From: Paenibacillus planticolens
GTDB taxonomy: Bacteria; Bacillota; Bacilli; Paenibacillales; NBRC-103111
Assembly: GCF_013141725.1 (NCBI RefSeq)
Contig: NZ_WHNZ01000022.1
Location: forward strand, 372,001-436,000
Direction: 5' to 3'
DNA length: 64,000 bases
The notes under the pieces were generated by a model, which made no database searches, was not told the origin of the DNA, and saw nothing but the letters and a program-made list of their open reading frames with translations. The translations under genes were made by a program, and so were the position numbers. Positions 40,565-49,796 of this stretch are shown here, piece by piece (the first letter of the stretch is position 1; every line of letters begins with the position of its first letter).

Positions 40565-41452
40565 TTATTGGATAGAGGCTTCATAAATGTCTTTAATCGA
40601 TTTGGACAGCATCGCGTTGAATTCATCGTTCGTTTGTCCTGATGTTAACCCCTGCGATAATGCGCGTGAGAAACTCGCGATCAATCCGTGGTTGCGCGCC
40701 AGCTTTTCATTTGCTTCCGCCTGTGTGTAACCACCTGACAGTGCAACAATTCTTACAACGTGAGGATCCTCCATTAAATCGCTGTAGAAATTGTCTTCCG
40801 TCGGTATGGAAAGTTTAAGCATGACTTTTACGTCTTTGCCAAGAGCGGATAATTGCGTGAAAATTTCATCCTTTACCAGTTTTTCCGATGTTGCCTTATC
40901 GGCGCTGTTGATATCAACTTCCGGTTCGATAATCGGAACCAGTCCCATCTCTGCGATTTGGATGCCGATGGCAAACTGCTGCTCGATGACTTTTTTGATT
41001 CCGGCAGGATTGGCTTCCTTAATAAGCGAGCGCATTTTCGTCCCGAAGATGTTCTTCTCAACTGCTCGTTTCAAAAGGTCGTTTAAGCCGGGAATAGGCT
41101 TCATAAGCTGGACCCCGTTTTCAAGATCGGCAAGACCTTGATCGACTTTTAGAAAAGGAACGATGCCTTTCTTCTCCCACAAATAATCCGCGGTAAACTG
41201 CCCATCAATAGACCGATCCATCGTGTTCTCAAATAAGATCGCACCTAAAATGTACTGGGAATCAAACGCATCACTCTTAATAATACGCGTTCTCATCTCG
41301 TGAACCAAACCATACATCTCTTCTTCATTTGAATAGCTGTCTTCTTTAATGCCATATTGCAGCAGAGCTTTAGGAGTACTACCGCCACTTTGATCCAAGG
41401 CCGCTATAAAACCCTTTCCCGTACGGATTCGATCCAATTGCTTTGTATTCAT
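40565..41452 (-). CDS. fda: fructose-bisphosphate aldolase, class I
   Basis: 295 residues with the bacterial class I signature: GKGFIAALDQSGGSTPKAL, EMRTRIIKSDAF, FLKVDQGL, IIEPEVDI and VMLKLSIPTEDNFY, which probably carries the Schiff-base lysine. It splits fructose-1,6-bisphosphate to dihydroxyacetone phosphate and glyceraldehyde-3-phosphate without metal. The start codon follows AAGGGG-type sequence. It appears to be monocistronic or leads into the 56-aa ORF. Confidence 0.93.
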   Translation of the reverse strand: MNTKQLDRIRTGKGFIAALDQSGGSTPKALLQYGIKEDSYSNEEEMYGLVHEMRTRIIKSDAFDSQYILGAILFENTMDRSIDGQFTADYLWEKKGIVPFLKVDQGLADLENGVQLMKPIPGLNDLLKRAVEKNIFGTKMRSLIKEANPAGIKKVIEQQFAIGIQIAEMGLVPIIEPEVDINSADKATSEKLVKDEIFTQLSALGKDVKVMLKLSIPTEDNFYSDLMEDPHVVRIVALSGGYTQAEANEKLARNHGLIASFSRALSQGLTSGQTNDEFNAMLSKSIKDIYEASIQ

Positions 41453-41576
41453 TGAATGTTCCCCTTCCCTATCGTGGACTGAATGGCAACTATAATTCTT
41501 CTATTATATCACTTTTATAGGCAGGCATACATGATTTATAACTGTTTTTGCCATAGAAAGCGAGGTCGAATTCCTC

Positions 41577-41743
41577 TATAATGGTCCGTGAAAGGTGGTA
41601 GTTAGCTATGGCAAATCAATTTGCCGGAATAAGTAACTGCTCATGCAAAGCCTACGATTAGGGCGATACTTCGCATGGGCCGGACAGTAACGTTAACATT
41701 GTCGCCCAATACAGCTAATATCGTTTCTAATAATGGGCTTTGC
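41577..41743 (+). promoter_or_regulatory. candidate attenuator leader of the FusB-like gene
   Basis: A TATAAT at 41577 starts a leader with a 17-codon ORF. GCAAAGCC (41645-41652, in the ORF) is complementary to GGCTTTGC (41736-41743). GGGCGA (41661-41666) is complementary to TCGCCC (41702-41707). GCCCA at 41705 can also pair with TGGGC at 41734, which is followed by a T-rich stretch. The sets compete, as in translation- or transcription-attenuation leaders. The known S. aureus fusB gene has a leader of this type. Confidence 0.55.
41608..41661 (+). CDS. leader peptide, 17 aa
   Basis: MANQFAGISNCSCKAYD, ATG behind AAAGGTGG. The ORF ends exactly where the GGGCGA stem begins, and its codons 13-15 make up the GCAAAGCC arm. 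This placement fits a ribosome-stalling sensor for a translation inhibitor. Confidence 0.5.
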   Translation: MANQFAGISNCSCKAYD

Positions 41744-41785
41744 ACTTATTTTTGTTATGTATAAAAAATAAGGAGCTGAAAAGCA

Positions 41786-42448
41786 ATGGTCAAACCATTC
41801 ATTAGAAACCATCAATATAATTTAATTAAAAAGCAGGTCAATTTGCTGCAGCAAACCGCCAATTCCGTATCCGATCCTAAAGTGGTGGAGTCGGTAAGAT
41901 TCAGCGCTCAATCCAAAGTGGTTGAAGCGTTCCCGGAAATTACAGAGGATCACAAACAATCCTTAGAGAAGATCGCGGCATTGCGCACTTCAGAAGAATT
42001 CCAGCACTATCTGCATGCTCTGAAGCCTTATATGGTTGAAATTTCACAAGTGACGGGAAAGCAGCTTAGTAAACTTTTTCCAAAAATTAAAAAGCTAAAG
42101 GCTCCTGATTTCACAACCACCGATTACCGTTATGTCACTTATCTGGGCTGGGTCGACATCGCGACGAATAAAATGTTCATCGTGTATCATCTGAACGGGC
42201 AATGGGTCGGTATCGAAGGAAGATACACCCCATCAAATAAAGGCGTATGCTTTTTGTGCAATCGACATGAAGAAGTTGCTTTATTTACTGCGGTCACCAA
42301 ATGGAAGCCGGCTAACGCTTCGCCCGATTACTATAAAGCGATTGGCAACTATATGTGTGTGGACAGCGCGGTTTGCAACAAAAACATCACGGACGTAACA
42401 GCTTTGGAACTGTTCGCTCAAAAGGTGCTAGGAAACCGTGAATCATAA
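41786..42448 (+). CDS. FusB/FusC family EF-G-binding protein
   Basis: 220 residues: an N-terminal helical bundle (residues 1-80) and a C-terminal FusB-type domain with a zinc finger, CFLCNRHEE and CVDSAVC giving four cysteines. Family members bind EF-G and free it from the ribosome, giving fusidic acid resistance in staphylococci (FusB, FusC); homologues without clear resistance role occur in Listeria and Bacillales. The ATG follows AAGGAG. The leader upstream suggests induction by translation stress. Confidence 0.9.
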   Translation: MVKPFIRNHQYNLIKKQVNLLQQTANSVSDPKVVESVRFSAQSKVVEAFPEITEDHKQSLEKIAALRTSEEFQHYLHALKPYMVEISQVTGKQLSKLFPKIKKLKAPDFTTTDYRYVTYLGWVDIATNKMFIVYHLNGQWVGIEGRYTPSNKGVCFLCNRHEEVALFTAVTKWKPANASPDYYKAIGNYMCVDSAVCNKNITDVTALELFAQKVLGNRES

Positions 42449-42463
42449 ATGCAACGATTATGC

Positions 42464-42512
42464 CATAAAGCTGTCCTGAAAGTAGCATGTTCTACTTCGG
42501 GATGGCTTTTTT
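42464..42512 (+). terminator. rho-independent terminator
   Basis: AAGCTGTCCTGAAAGTAG / CTACTTCGGGATGGCTT stem followed by T7. Confidence 0.85.
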
Positions 42513-42599
42513 TAGTTTCCCTATTGAGATTGAAATCATACACTTGCTAGATTATAATACAGTCTGGCTTATTACTTTAAATACAAAGGAATTGATGGC

Positions 42600-43121
42600 A
42601 TGAAAATAAATAGTCCCGAATACTGGATTTCTAAACTTGAACTAGAAGCTCACCCCGAAGGCGGTTACTATAAACGAACCTATCAAGCGGAAGAAAAGAT
42701 TACGGATCAAGAACTATCCGTTCAGTTTGACGGTTCCCGAATGCTTTATACCAGCATTTATTTTCTCTTGCAATCCCATGATGTTTCACATTTCCACCGC
42801 TTGAAATCGGATGAATTGTGGTATTTTCATGCGGGAAGCCCTTTGACCATTCATGTTATTTTGGAGGATGGCACCTATGAGGAGGTCAAACTCGGCATTC
42901 ATATCGATAAAGGCGAAACTCCGCAATATTTAGTTCCCAAAAATTCAATTTTCGGTTCGTCCGTCATGGAAAAGGATACTTTTTCACTAGTTGGATGTAT
43001 GGTCGCACCGGGGTTCGATTTTCAGGATTTCGAAATGTTTACGCAAAAAGAGTTACTAGAGCAGTATCCGCAGCATAAAGAAGTCATTATGAAATTAGCC
43101 TATGAACTGCTTCCTGTGTAA
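42600..43121 (+). CDS. cupin, DUF985 family
   Basis: 173 residues. WISKLELEAHPEGGYYKRTY and the HFHRLKSDELWYFHAG metal-site block are typical of DUF985 cupins, with GCMVAPGFDFQDFEM near the end. Most members have no assigned reaction; some bind a metal or a sugar-like ligand. The ATG follows AAAGGA. It is a single gene with its own terminator. Confidence 0.9.
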   Translation: MKINSPEYWISKLELEAHPEGGYYKRTYQAEEKITDQELSVQFDGSRMLYTSIYFLLQSHDVSHFHRLKSDELWYFHAGSPLTIHVILEDGTYEEVKLGIHIDKGETPQYLVPKNSIFGSSVMEKDTFSLVGCMVAPGFDFQDFEMFTQKELLEQYPQHKEVIMKLAYELLPV

Positions 43122-43136
43122 GGGAGTAAAAGATCA

Positions 43137-43166
43137 GACACGTCGTTGTGACGTGTTTTTATTTTT
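43137..43166 (+). terminator. rho-independent terminator
   Basis: ACACGTC / GACGTGT stem with a five-base loop and a TTTTTATTTTT tail. Confidence 0.85.
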
Positions 43167-43239
43167 GGCGATATATGGTGTAGAATTGACATTATTACAT
43201 AGACCTTTTGGGGAATAGCTATCTGATTGGAGCAAACGA

Positions 43240-45081
43240 ATGAACTATCAAAATTTAGAAGAATGCATCATTGATTTAGAGAAGAACGGGCATTTAGTTC
43301 GCATTCACGAAGAAGTCGATCCTGAGCTTGAAATGGCAGCCATTCATATGAAAGTTCATGAAGCCGGAGGCCCGGCCCTTTTGTTCGAAAATGTAAAAGG
43401 ATCGAAGTTTCGAGCTATTTCCAACCTGTTCGGAACTGTAGAGCGCAGTAAATATATATTTCGACAAACTTGGGAGGGCACGCAGAACGTCATCGCTTTG
43501 CGAAGCGATCCCATGAAGGCCCTGAAAAGTCCCTTTCAACATTTCGGTACAGGGCTTGCCGCCTGGAAAGCTCTGCCGCAGAAAGTATCCGGTGGACTTC
43601 CCGATTCTTTTGAGGAAATCAGTATCGCCGACCTTCCGCTTATTCGCCACTGGCCAGAGGATGGCGGTGCATTCGTCACCCTGCCGCAAGTGTATTCGGA
43701 AGATCCGGAGAAACCGGGAATTATGAATTCTAATCTGGGGATGTACCGGATTCAACTGAGCGGGAACGAGTATGAATTAAATAAAGAAATCGGCTTGCAT
43801 TATCAAATTCACCGCGGCATCGGCGTTCATCAAGCGAAGGCAACGAAGCAAGGACTTCCGCTCAAAGTAAGCTGCTTTATCGGCGGACCTCCGGCACACA
43901 CATTGTCAGCCGTTATGCCATTGCCGGAAGGCATGAGTGAGATTACCTTTGCCGGTCTGCTTTCAGGACGCCGTTTCCGCTATAGCTATATCGATGGCTA
44001 TTGTATTTCTCATGATGCCGATTTTGTCATCACAGGAGAAATTTATCCCGGCGAAACCAAGCCGGAGGGCCCATTCGGCGACCATTTGGGCTACTACAGC
44101 CTGACGCATCCTTTTCCTCTCATGCGAGTGCATAAAGTATATGCAAAGAAGAATGCGATTTTTCCTTTCACTGTCGTTGGCAGGCCGCCTCAAGAGGACA
44201 CGGCATTCGGAGCATTAATTCATGAACTGACAGGTGACGCGATCCAGCAAGAAATTCCCGGTGTCAAAGAAGTTCATGCTGTAGACGCGGCTGGCGTACA
44301 TCCCCTGCTCTTTGCGATTGGCAGCGAGCGTTACACGCCCTACCAGCAAGTCAAACAACCGGCAGAGCTGCTCACCATCGCCAACCGAATTTTGGGGACG
44401 GGACAAGTTAGCTTGGCCAAATATTTGTTTATCACAGCAGAAGAGAACCAGCCTCTGGACTCTCATGATGTGGAGCATTTTTTGACCTACATCCTGGCTC
44501 GTATGGATCTTCATCGAGACATTCATTTTTATACAAATACGACCATCGATACGCTTGATTACTCGGGAACTGGATTAAATAGCGGCAGTAAAGTTGTATT
44601 CGCAGCTGTCGGGGATATGAAAAGAGAGTTATGCCAGGAGGTTCCCTCCGTTTTTAATAACATACCGGGTGTTGAACAGGCGCATTTGGTGATGCCAGGC
44701 ATCGTTGCGATTCAGATGTCCGCATTTAGAAGTTATAGCGAAACACAGTCGGACATGCAAAATTTATGCGAAGCTCTAGGCGCACAAGGCCCGCTTCCTT
44801 CTTGCCCAATGATCGTCGTTAGTGATGACAGCCAGTTTATGAGCGCCGCCATCGACAATTTCCTTTGGGCCACCTTCACACGCAGCAACCCCTCTCACGA
44901 TATTTATGGCGTAAACAGCTATTATGAGTTCAAGCATTGGGCTTGCGACAATATAGTGATCGATGCCCGGATCAAACCGCACCAAGCACCGCCATTAATA
45001 CCGGATCCGGCAGTTGAACAAAACATCAAGCGATTATTTACGAGCGGCGCCAGTTTGGAAGGCATTCTAAAGCATCAATAG
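43240..45081 (+). CDS. UbiD family (prFMN-dependent) decarboxylase
   Basis: 613 residues, longer than the ~490 of E. coli UbiD and like the menaquinone-pathway (MqnL-type) branch. It shows MNSNLGMYRIQLSG and FGDHLGYYSLTHPFP, conserved around the prenyl-FMN and metal site, and GRPPQEDTAFGALIHEL. Substrates of the family are aromatic or unsaturated acids. No UbiX flavin prenyltransferase is in this window. The ATG follows TTGGAG. A convergent LysR gene lies downstream. Confidence 0.9.
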   Translation: MNYQNLEECIIDLEKNGHLVRIHEEVDPELEMAAIHMKVHEAGGPALLFENVKGSKFRAISNLFGTVERSKYIFRQTWEGTQNVIALRSDPMKALKSPFQHFGTGLAAWKALPQKVSGGLPDSFEEISIADLPLIRHWPEDGGAFVTLPQVYSEDPEKPGIMNSNLGMYRIQLSGNEYELNKEIGLHYQIHRGIGVHQAKATKQGLPLKVSCFIGGPPAHTLSAVMPLPEGMSEITFAGLLSGRRFRYSYIDGYCISHDADFVITGEIYPGETKPEGPFGDHLGYYSLTHPFPLMRVHKVYAKKNAIFPFTVVGRPPQEDTAFGALIHELTGDAIQQEIPGVKEVHAVDAAGVHPLLFAIGSERYTPYQQVKQPAELLTIANRILGTGQVSLAKYLFITAEENQPLDSHDVEHFLTYILARMDLHRDIHFYTNTTIDTLDYSGTGLNSGSKVVFAAVGDMKRELCQEVPSVFNNIPGVEQAHLVMPGIVAIQMSAFRSYSETQSDMQNLCEALGAQGPLPSCPMIVVSDDSQFMSAAIDNFLWATFTRSNPSHDIYGVNSYYEFKHWACDNIVIDARIKPHQAPPLIPDPAVEQNIKRLFTSGASLEGILKHQ

Positions 45082-45093
45082 CATACTTGCGCA

Positions 45094-45137
45094 GCAAAAC
45101 AGCACCAGAACCTCAGAGGTTTGTGGTGCTGTTTCCG
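45094..45137. terminator. bidirectional rho-independent terminator
   Basis: AAACAGCACCAGAACCT / AGGTTTGTGGTGCTGTTT hairpin between the convergent ubiD-like and lysR-type genes. Confidence 0.9.
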
Positions 45138-46013
45138 TTATTTCAACTCTTTCACGAGTTCTATAAAGTGTTGTGCCGCTTTGGTTAGATAGCGATCTTT
45201 TAACCAGATCAATCCGGTTGCGAACTGCAGTTGATTCTCGGAAATCGCAAAGGATTGAATGTCATACCCGCGGTGCAAATGCAGAATGGATTCCGGCACG
45301 ATTGTCGCCCCATCCCCGCTGGACACCCACTCCAATAACGTAACGATATCCGAACATTCCCCGATGATGTTTGCATGCAAACCACGCTCTGTAAATTGAT
45401 CCATGATGCTTTGATAGAGTCCAAGCCCTTCTGCGCTGGGTAAAATGAGCGGATAACGCTGAATATCACCGTAGGTGAATTCGCGGACCTCGGGCGCCAA
45501 GCTTTTGGCCATGACGAAATAAAAAGGCTCCGATTGAAATTTCAGCATGTCAAAATCACTTAAATCCAGCGGTAGCCTTACGATGGCAAGCTCTATGGAT
45601 CGTTCCCTGATGAGCCTTAGAAGTTGAATGGATTCGCTCTGCTGTATTTTATAAGTCACTCTGGGATACCGCGTCTTAAAAACACGCAACAACTGAGGCA
45701 ATGGCGCTGAAGATAACGTATTCACGCCTATCATCAGTTTGCCTCGCGTACCCATGCCGATTTCTTTCACTTCGTTCTCCGATTCTTCGATCAGCTGCGT
45801 CAAATGAACGGCATGCTTGTATAAAGCTTGCCCTGCGTCGGTCAGTTCCAATACTTTGCCGTTCCTTTTTACAAGCTGCACGCCCAGTTCTTGCTCCATA
45901 CTCTTCAATTGTTGGCCAAGCGGAGGTTGTGTCATGTGCAATCTTTGGGCGGCTGCGGTAATTTGCCTCTCTTCAGCGATGGCAATGAAATAGCGAAGCT
46001 GACGTATATCCAT
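45138..46013 (-). CDS. LysR family transcriptional regulator
   Basis: 291 residues. The winged helix is at the N-terminus (MDIRQLRYFIAIAEERQITA, AQRLHMTQPPLGQQLKSMEQ), and the periplasmic-binding-like effector domain spans ~90-290. The start at 46013 gives the normal LysR length and matches family N-termini; a 46-residue extension upstream is not conserved and overlaps the divergent ankyrin gene. Probable targets are the divergent ankyrin-amidohydrolase operon or the convergent decarboxylase. Confidence 0.92.
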   Translation of the reverse strand: MDIRQLRYFIAIAEERQITAAAQRLHMTQPPLGQQLKSMEQELGVQLVKRNGKVLELTDAGQALYKHAVHLTQLIEESENEVKEIGMGTRGKLMIGVNTLSSAPLPQLLRVFKTRYPRVTYKIQQSESIQLLRLIRERSIELAIVRLPLDLSDFDMLKFQSEPFYFVMAKSLAPEVREFTYGDIQRYPLILPSAEGLGLYQSIMDQFTERGLHANIIGECSDIVTLLEWVSSGDGATIVPESILHLHRGYDIQSFAISENQLQFATGLIWLKDRYLTKAAQHFIELVKELK

Positions 46014-46134
46014 GGAAGAGATAACCCCCACTCGAATGATTTTCATATGGAAACTAAACTTTTTAAATATTTTTCGTATGCTAATGGCTATGTTACCATA
46101 ACAGTATATTTCGAAGAAAGAAGTGGTGCCGTCC

Positions 46135-46725
46135 ATGAAACTATCACTCATTCAAGCAGCAGAATATGGGAAGACTGATTTCGTAATACAGTGTATTCAA
46201 GATGGCGCGGATATCAATGCAAGAGATGAACGAGGACGCACTCCGATTATAGCCGCCACACACGGCAATCGAATAGAAACGGTAAAAGCGTTGATTGAAG
46301 CAGGAGCAGATATCAACTTACAGGATCATATCTTAGATACTCCCCTCTTATACGCCGGCGCGAACGAATTGCTCGAAATCGTCAAGTTATTGAACGCCGC
46401 CGAAGCAAATCCGACAATAACGAACCGATATGGAGGAACCGCGCTTATTCCGGCATCAGAACGTGGCCATGTTGACGTCGTAAAAGAGCTGCTTACCCAT
46501 TCAAAGGTTCATGTCAATCACATCAACAATCTAGGTTGGACGGCGCTGATGGAAGCGATCGTATTAAGCAGCGGCGGGCCCAAACATCAACAAATCATCC
46601 AACTGCTTATTGAACACGGAGCTGACGTGACGATTCCGGACAAGCACGGGGTTACGCCGCTAGAGCATGCAAGAGCGCTTCATTTTACAGAGATCGAACG
46701 TTTACTGGTGGACGCCGGGGCTTAA
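46135..46725 (+). CDS. ankyrin repeat protein
   Basis: 196 residues made up of about five or six ankyrin repeats, for example RDERGRTPIIAATHGNRIET, YGGTALIPASERGHVDVVKE and DKHGVTPLEHARALHFTEIE. No signal peptide, so it acts as a cytosolic protein-binding module. The ATG at 46135 follows AAGTGGTG; the GTG codons just upstream are in frame but overlap that site. It precedes the amidohydrolase gene by 38 bases. Partner unknown. Confidence 0.88.
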   Translation: MKLSLIQAAEYGKTDFVIQCIQDGADINARDERGRTPIIAATHGNRIETVKALIEAGADINLQDHILDTPLLYAGANELLEIVKLLNAAEANPTITNRYGGTALIPASERGHVDVVKELLTHSKVHVNHINNLGWTALMEAIVLSSGGPKHQQIIQLLIEHGADVTIPDKHGVTPLEHARALHFTEIERLLVDAGA

Positions 46726-46763
46726 CGAGGATTTCCTATTTCATTGAAAAAGGAAGGGATAAC

Positions 46764-47987
46764 ATGTTGAATACTTCATATTGGTTAACGAATGTACGGC
46801 TAGAACAGGGTTATGCCACGGAAAACGGACAAGTGGTTGGTACGCACACGAAGATTTGTCACGTTCGGATTGAAGGCGGCGCTATTGCCGAAGTGATTGG
46901 AAATGAGTCGAAGCTGCCAAGCCATCTTCCCAAATACGACTGCAAAGAGAGGCTGATGCTCCCTTCTTTCGAAGAGGCGCATATCCATTTGGATAAAACG
47001 TATTACGATGGGCCGTGGAAAGCAGTGGAGAAAGTGTCCAGCATCTTCGAACGGATTGAGGAAGAAAAAAGATTATTGCCTAAATTGCTGCCCCTGGCGA
47101 GACAACAAGCGGAGAGCATTTTGACGCTTATCCAAAAGTTTGGCGCGACTCATGTGCGAAGCCATTGCAATATCGAGCCTGTCAGCGGGCTGCATCGATT
47201 AGAGGCAACCTTGCAAGCGCTGGACACTTTCTCCGGCAAACTATCATCGGAAATCGTAGCTTTCCCGCAGCATGGACTACTCCGGTCGGATTCTGTGCAA
47301 TTGGTCAAGCAATCTCTGACTGAAGGGGCAACCCATGTTGGCGGTGTAGATCCATTTTCGGTGGACGGGGATATTGAAAAATCACTGCAGACGATGGTGG
47401 AGCTTGCTGTCATGAACAAGGCAGGCATCGATCTTCACTTGCACGATGGCAATGAAGTAGGGAAGCAAACTTTGCTGCGGCTTGCTGATCTGACGGAAGA
47501 AGCCGGATTGCAAGGCAAGGTGACCGTTAGCCACGCGTTCTGGTTCGCAAGCGCTCCGCAGCAAGAGACCTATGAAATGGCTGAACGGATGTCTTCACTT
47601 GGCATGACGATTGCATCTACGGTGCCGATCGGCAGAACAATGATGCCGCTTCCGATGCTGTTTAACAAAGGCGTTAACGTGAAATTAGCAACAGACAGTC
47701 TGACAGATCACTGGTCTCCTTTCGGAAATGGCGATCAATTGGATAAGGCCGGACGGTTCGCAGAATTATATGGGTATACCGACGAATGGTCGTTGTCTCA
47801 GTCCCTCGGATTCATTACCGGCGGAATAACGCCGCTTGATCGTCAAGGGAAACAAGTATGGCCGAAAGTCGGAGACGCTGCCAGCTTTGTGCTCCTTCCT
47901 GCCAGCTGTTCGGCAGAAGCCGTTGCGCGAAGATCGGAGCGTCAAGCCGTTTGGTATAAGGGCTGCCTTGTAAGCGGCTCGCTGTAA
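46764..47987 (+). CDS. amidohydrolase, cytosine deaminase-like
   Basis: 407 residues of the amidohydrolase barrel. Metal ligands appear in HIHLDK (two His), HLHDGNEVG (His, then the conserved Glu), SHAFWF (His) and ATDSLTDHWSPFGNGD (Asp), the order found in cytosine deaminase and related aminohydrolases. The substrate could be a pyrimidine, a triazine-like ring or an N-acyl compound. The ATG follows GGAAGGG. It is the second gene behind the ankyrin protein, divergent from LysR. Confidence 0.88.
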   Translation: MLNTSYWLTNVRLEQGYATENGQVVGTHTKICHVRIEGGAIAEVIGNESKLPSHLPKYDCKERLMLPSFEEAHIHLDKTYYDGPWKAVEKVSSIFERIEEEKRLLPKLLPLARQQAESILTLIQKFGATHVRSHCNIEPVSGLHRLEATLQALDTFSGKLSSEIVAFPQHGLLRSDSVQLVKQSLTEGATHVGGVDPFSVDGDIEKSLQTMVELAVMNKAGIDLHLHDGNEVGKQTLLRLADLTEEAGLQGKVTVSHAFWFASAPQQETYEMAERMSSLGMTIASTVPIGRTMMPLPMLFNKGVNVKLATDSLTDHWSPFGNGDQLDKAGRFAELYGYTDEWSLSQSLGFITGGITPLDRQGKQVWPKVGDAASFVLLPASCSAEAVARRSERQAVWYKGCLVSGSL

Positions 47988-48007
47988 ATCTAAGCAAAAT
48001 TTGAAAA

Positions 48008-48039
48008 AGCCACCTAAAAGTACACTTTTACATGAAAAA
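48008..48039. repeat. short dispersed repeat, copy 2
   Basis: AGCCACCTAAAAGT followed by ACACTTTTACATGAAAAA; near copy of 37169-37200 with about five changes. Confidence 0.65.
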
Positions 48040-48122
48040 AATCTAAAAACATAAAATAATTCCTGTTCTCTCTCCAATAAATATGATAGATTGAATGTAT
48101 CATCCATTGGAGGTATATCAAA

Positions 48123-48344
48123 TTGAAACCAGTCACCGAGAAGCTCATAAAGCAGCATCAGCACTATTTGTCTGATAACCCCAATGAACTTAAGAAGTAT
48201 GGTTCAATCTATGATCATATGCTCTATTACTTCACAAGCGTGCTAGGAATTGAAGAACAGCAAGCTTTGCTGCATATACAAGATTTCAAATCCGATCTTT
48301 CCTGTGATGTACTTCAGAACGTCGTGCAAGCTAAAGTAAACTGA
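48123..48344 (+). CDS. small protein, 73 aa (hypothetical)
   Basis: TTG start at 48123, ten bases after GGAGG. The sequence (KPVTEKLIKQHQHYLSDNP, then YDHMLYYFTSVLGIEEQQAL) is predicted helical, with no membrane segment. The TTG codon, good ribosome binding site and lack of a competing frame make it a likely gene. Not recognised. Confidence 0.65.
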   Translation: MKPVTEKLIKQHQHYLSDNPNELKKYGSIYDHMLYYFTSVLGIEEQQALLHIQDFKSDLSCDVLQNVVQAKVN

Positions 48345-48420
48345 CCCATGAATGCGGTTACTGAAATGGGGAAATGATCAGAGCAAGATGCCGCAGGCAT
48401 AAGCGTGCTTTCGGCTGCCG

Positions 48421-48452
48421 GTCCCTTGAGGTTAAGCCTCAAGGGATTTTTT
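48421..48452 (+). terminator. rho-independent terminator
   Basis: TCCCTTGAGG / CCTCAAGGGA stem with a TTAAG loop, followed by T6. Confidence 0.9.
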
Positions 48453-48503
48453 GCATCTCCGGTCGTCTTCACATCCCAAACTAGAAAAATGGAGTTGCGA
48501 GCG

Positions 48504-49766
48504 ATGAATCTTTTAAAAGGCCAAAAAGTAGATATTACAAAAGGAACCAGCCTGTCCACTCTCCGTTTGCAGTTCGGATGGACGTTTACTAAACCCGGGA
48601 TGAGCATCGACGCTGCTTGCTTTATGCTCTCGAACCAGAGCCTCTGCGAGCGGGATGAGGATTTTATTTTTTACGGTAACCCGCTAAGCCAGGACGGTGC
48701 TGTGAGTCATCTTCCCCTGCATGGGGCCGATAAAGAAGCCATCCAAATTGTTCTGCCCAAAATACCCGAGAGAACAGCCAAAATCGCCTTTTCCGTAACG
48801 ATTCATGAAGGCGAGAAACTTGGATACACGATGAAGGATGCAGGCAGCTTATATGTGCGGATGTTGAATGGGGATAACGGCCAAGAACTGTTCCGCTTTG
48901 ACTATGGATCGGATTTGACGAAAGAAACAGCCGTTGTTGCCGGGGAATTGTACAAGCATCAAGGGGAATGGAAATTCAATGCAATCGGCAGTGGTTTTCA
49001 TGGCGGTTTAGCTGCTCTATGCACAAGCTTCAGTCTTGAGATTGAAGAAGATGCTGAACCGGAGGCAGCAGCCGCAATGGAAGCTGTCTCTCCTCTTGCT
49101 CCGATTGATTTACGCAAAAAAATCGTCCAAATGGCTTTGGAAAAGAAACAACTGACCAGTGTCATGGCTAGAGTTGGCTTAGTGTTGGATATCACCGGTT
49201 CCATGCATGCTCTATACAAAAACGGAACCGTCCAGGAAGTCGTCGAACGCATCCTCGCTGTCGCTTGTAAATTTGACGATAACGGGGCGCTGGATGTTTG
49301 GGTCTATGATAACGACTTTAGCCGGTTGCCCCCCGCTACGGAAAATAATTTTGACCGGTATGTTCAGAAGCATGTGATGAATAATAAGGATATCCATAAA
49401 CTTGGCCGAAATAACGAGCCGCCGGTTATGATGGACGTAATTCGCAAATATACAGTGGAAGAAGACTCGCCTCTCCCCGTTTTCTTAGTCTTTATCAACG
49501 ACGGAGGCGTCGTAAAGCCAATCAAAAAAGTCATCATTGATTCCGCCGTTCAGCCAATATTTTGGCAGTTCGTAGGAATCGGCAATTCCGACTTTGAAGT
49601 ACTGAAACAGCTGGATACGATGGAAGGCCGCCTAGTCGACAACGCGAATTTTATACATATCAAGGATATTGCCTCAATCTCAGATGAACAGCTTTATCAT
49701 CTCCTGTTGAATGAATTCCCGGTCTGGCTGAAAGAAGCTGCGAATAAACGAATTATCCGGAAATAA
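48504..49766 (+). CDS. TerF-like protein: TerD domain plus von Willebrand A domain
   Basis: 420 residues. The N-terminal ~190 residues are a TerD domain (LLKGQKVDITKGTSLSTLRL, then a calcium-binding type DYGSD and EVVAGELYKHQGEWKFNAIG-like end). The C-terminal half is a vWA domain with the MIDAS start LDITGSM. This is the TerF arrangement of tellurite and stress-response (Ter) systems. No other ter gene is nearby. The ATG at 48504 follows GGAG; a longer frame upstream crosses a terminator. Confidence 0.88.
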   Translation: MNLLKGQKVDITKGTSLSTLRLQFGWTFTKPGMSIDAACFMLSNQSLCERDEDFIFYGNPLSQDGAVSHLPLHGADKEAIQIVLPKIPERTAKIAFSVTIHEGEKLGYTMKDAGSLYVRMLNGDNGQELFRFDYGSDLTKETAVVAGELYKHQGEWKFNAIGSGFHGGLAALCTSFSLEIEEDAEPEAAAAMEAVSPLAPIDLRKKIVQMALEKKQLTSVMARVGLVLDITGSMHALYKNGTVQEVVERILAVACKFDDNGALDVWVYDNDFSRLPPATENNFDRYVQKHVMNNKDIHKLGRNNEPPVMMDVIRKYTVEEDSPLPVFLVFINDGGVVKPIKKVIIDSAVQPIFWQFVGIGNSDFEVLKQLDTMEGRLVDNANFIHIKDIASISDEQLYHLLLNEFPVWLKEAANKRIIRK

Positions 49767-49796
49767 TAGAGTTCTATAAGGAAGGTGTGACTACTA

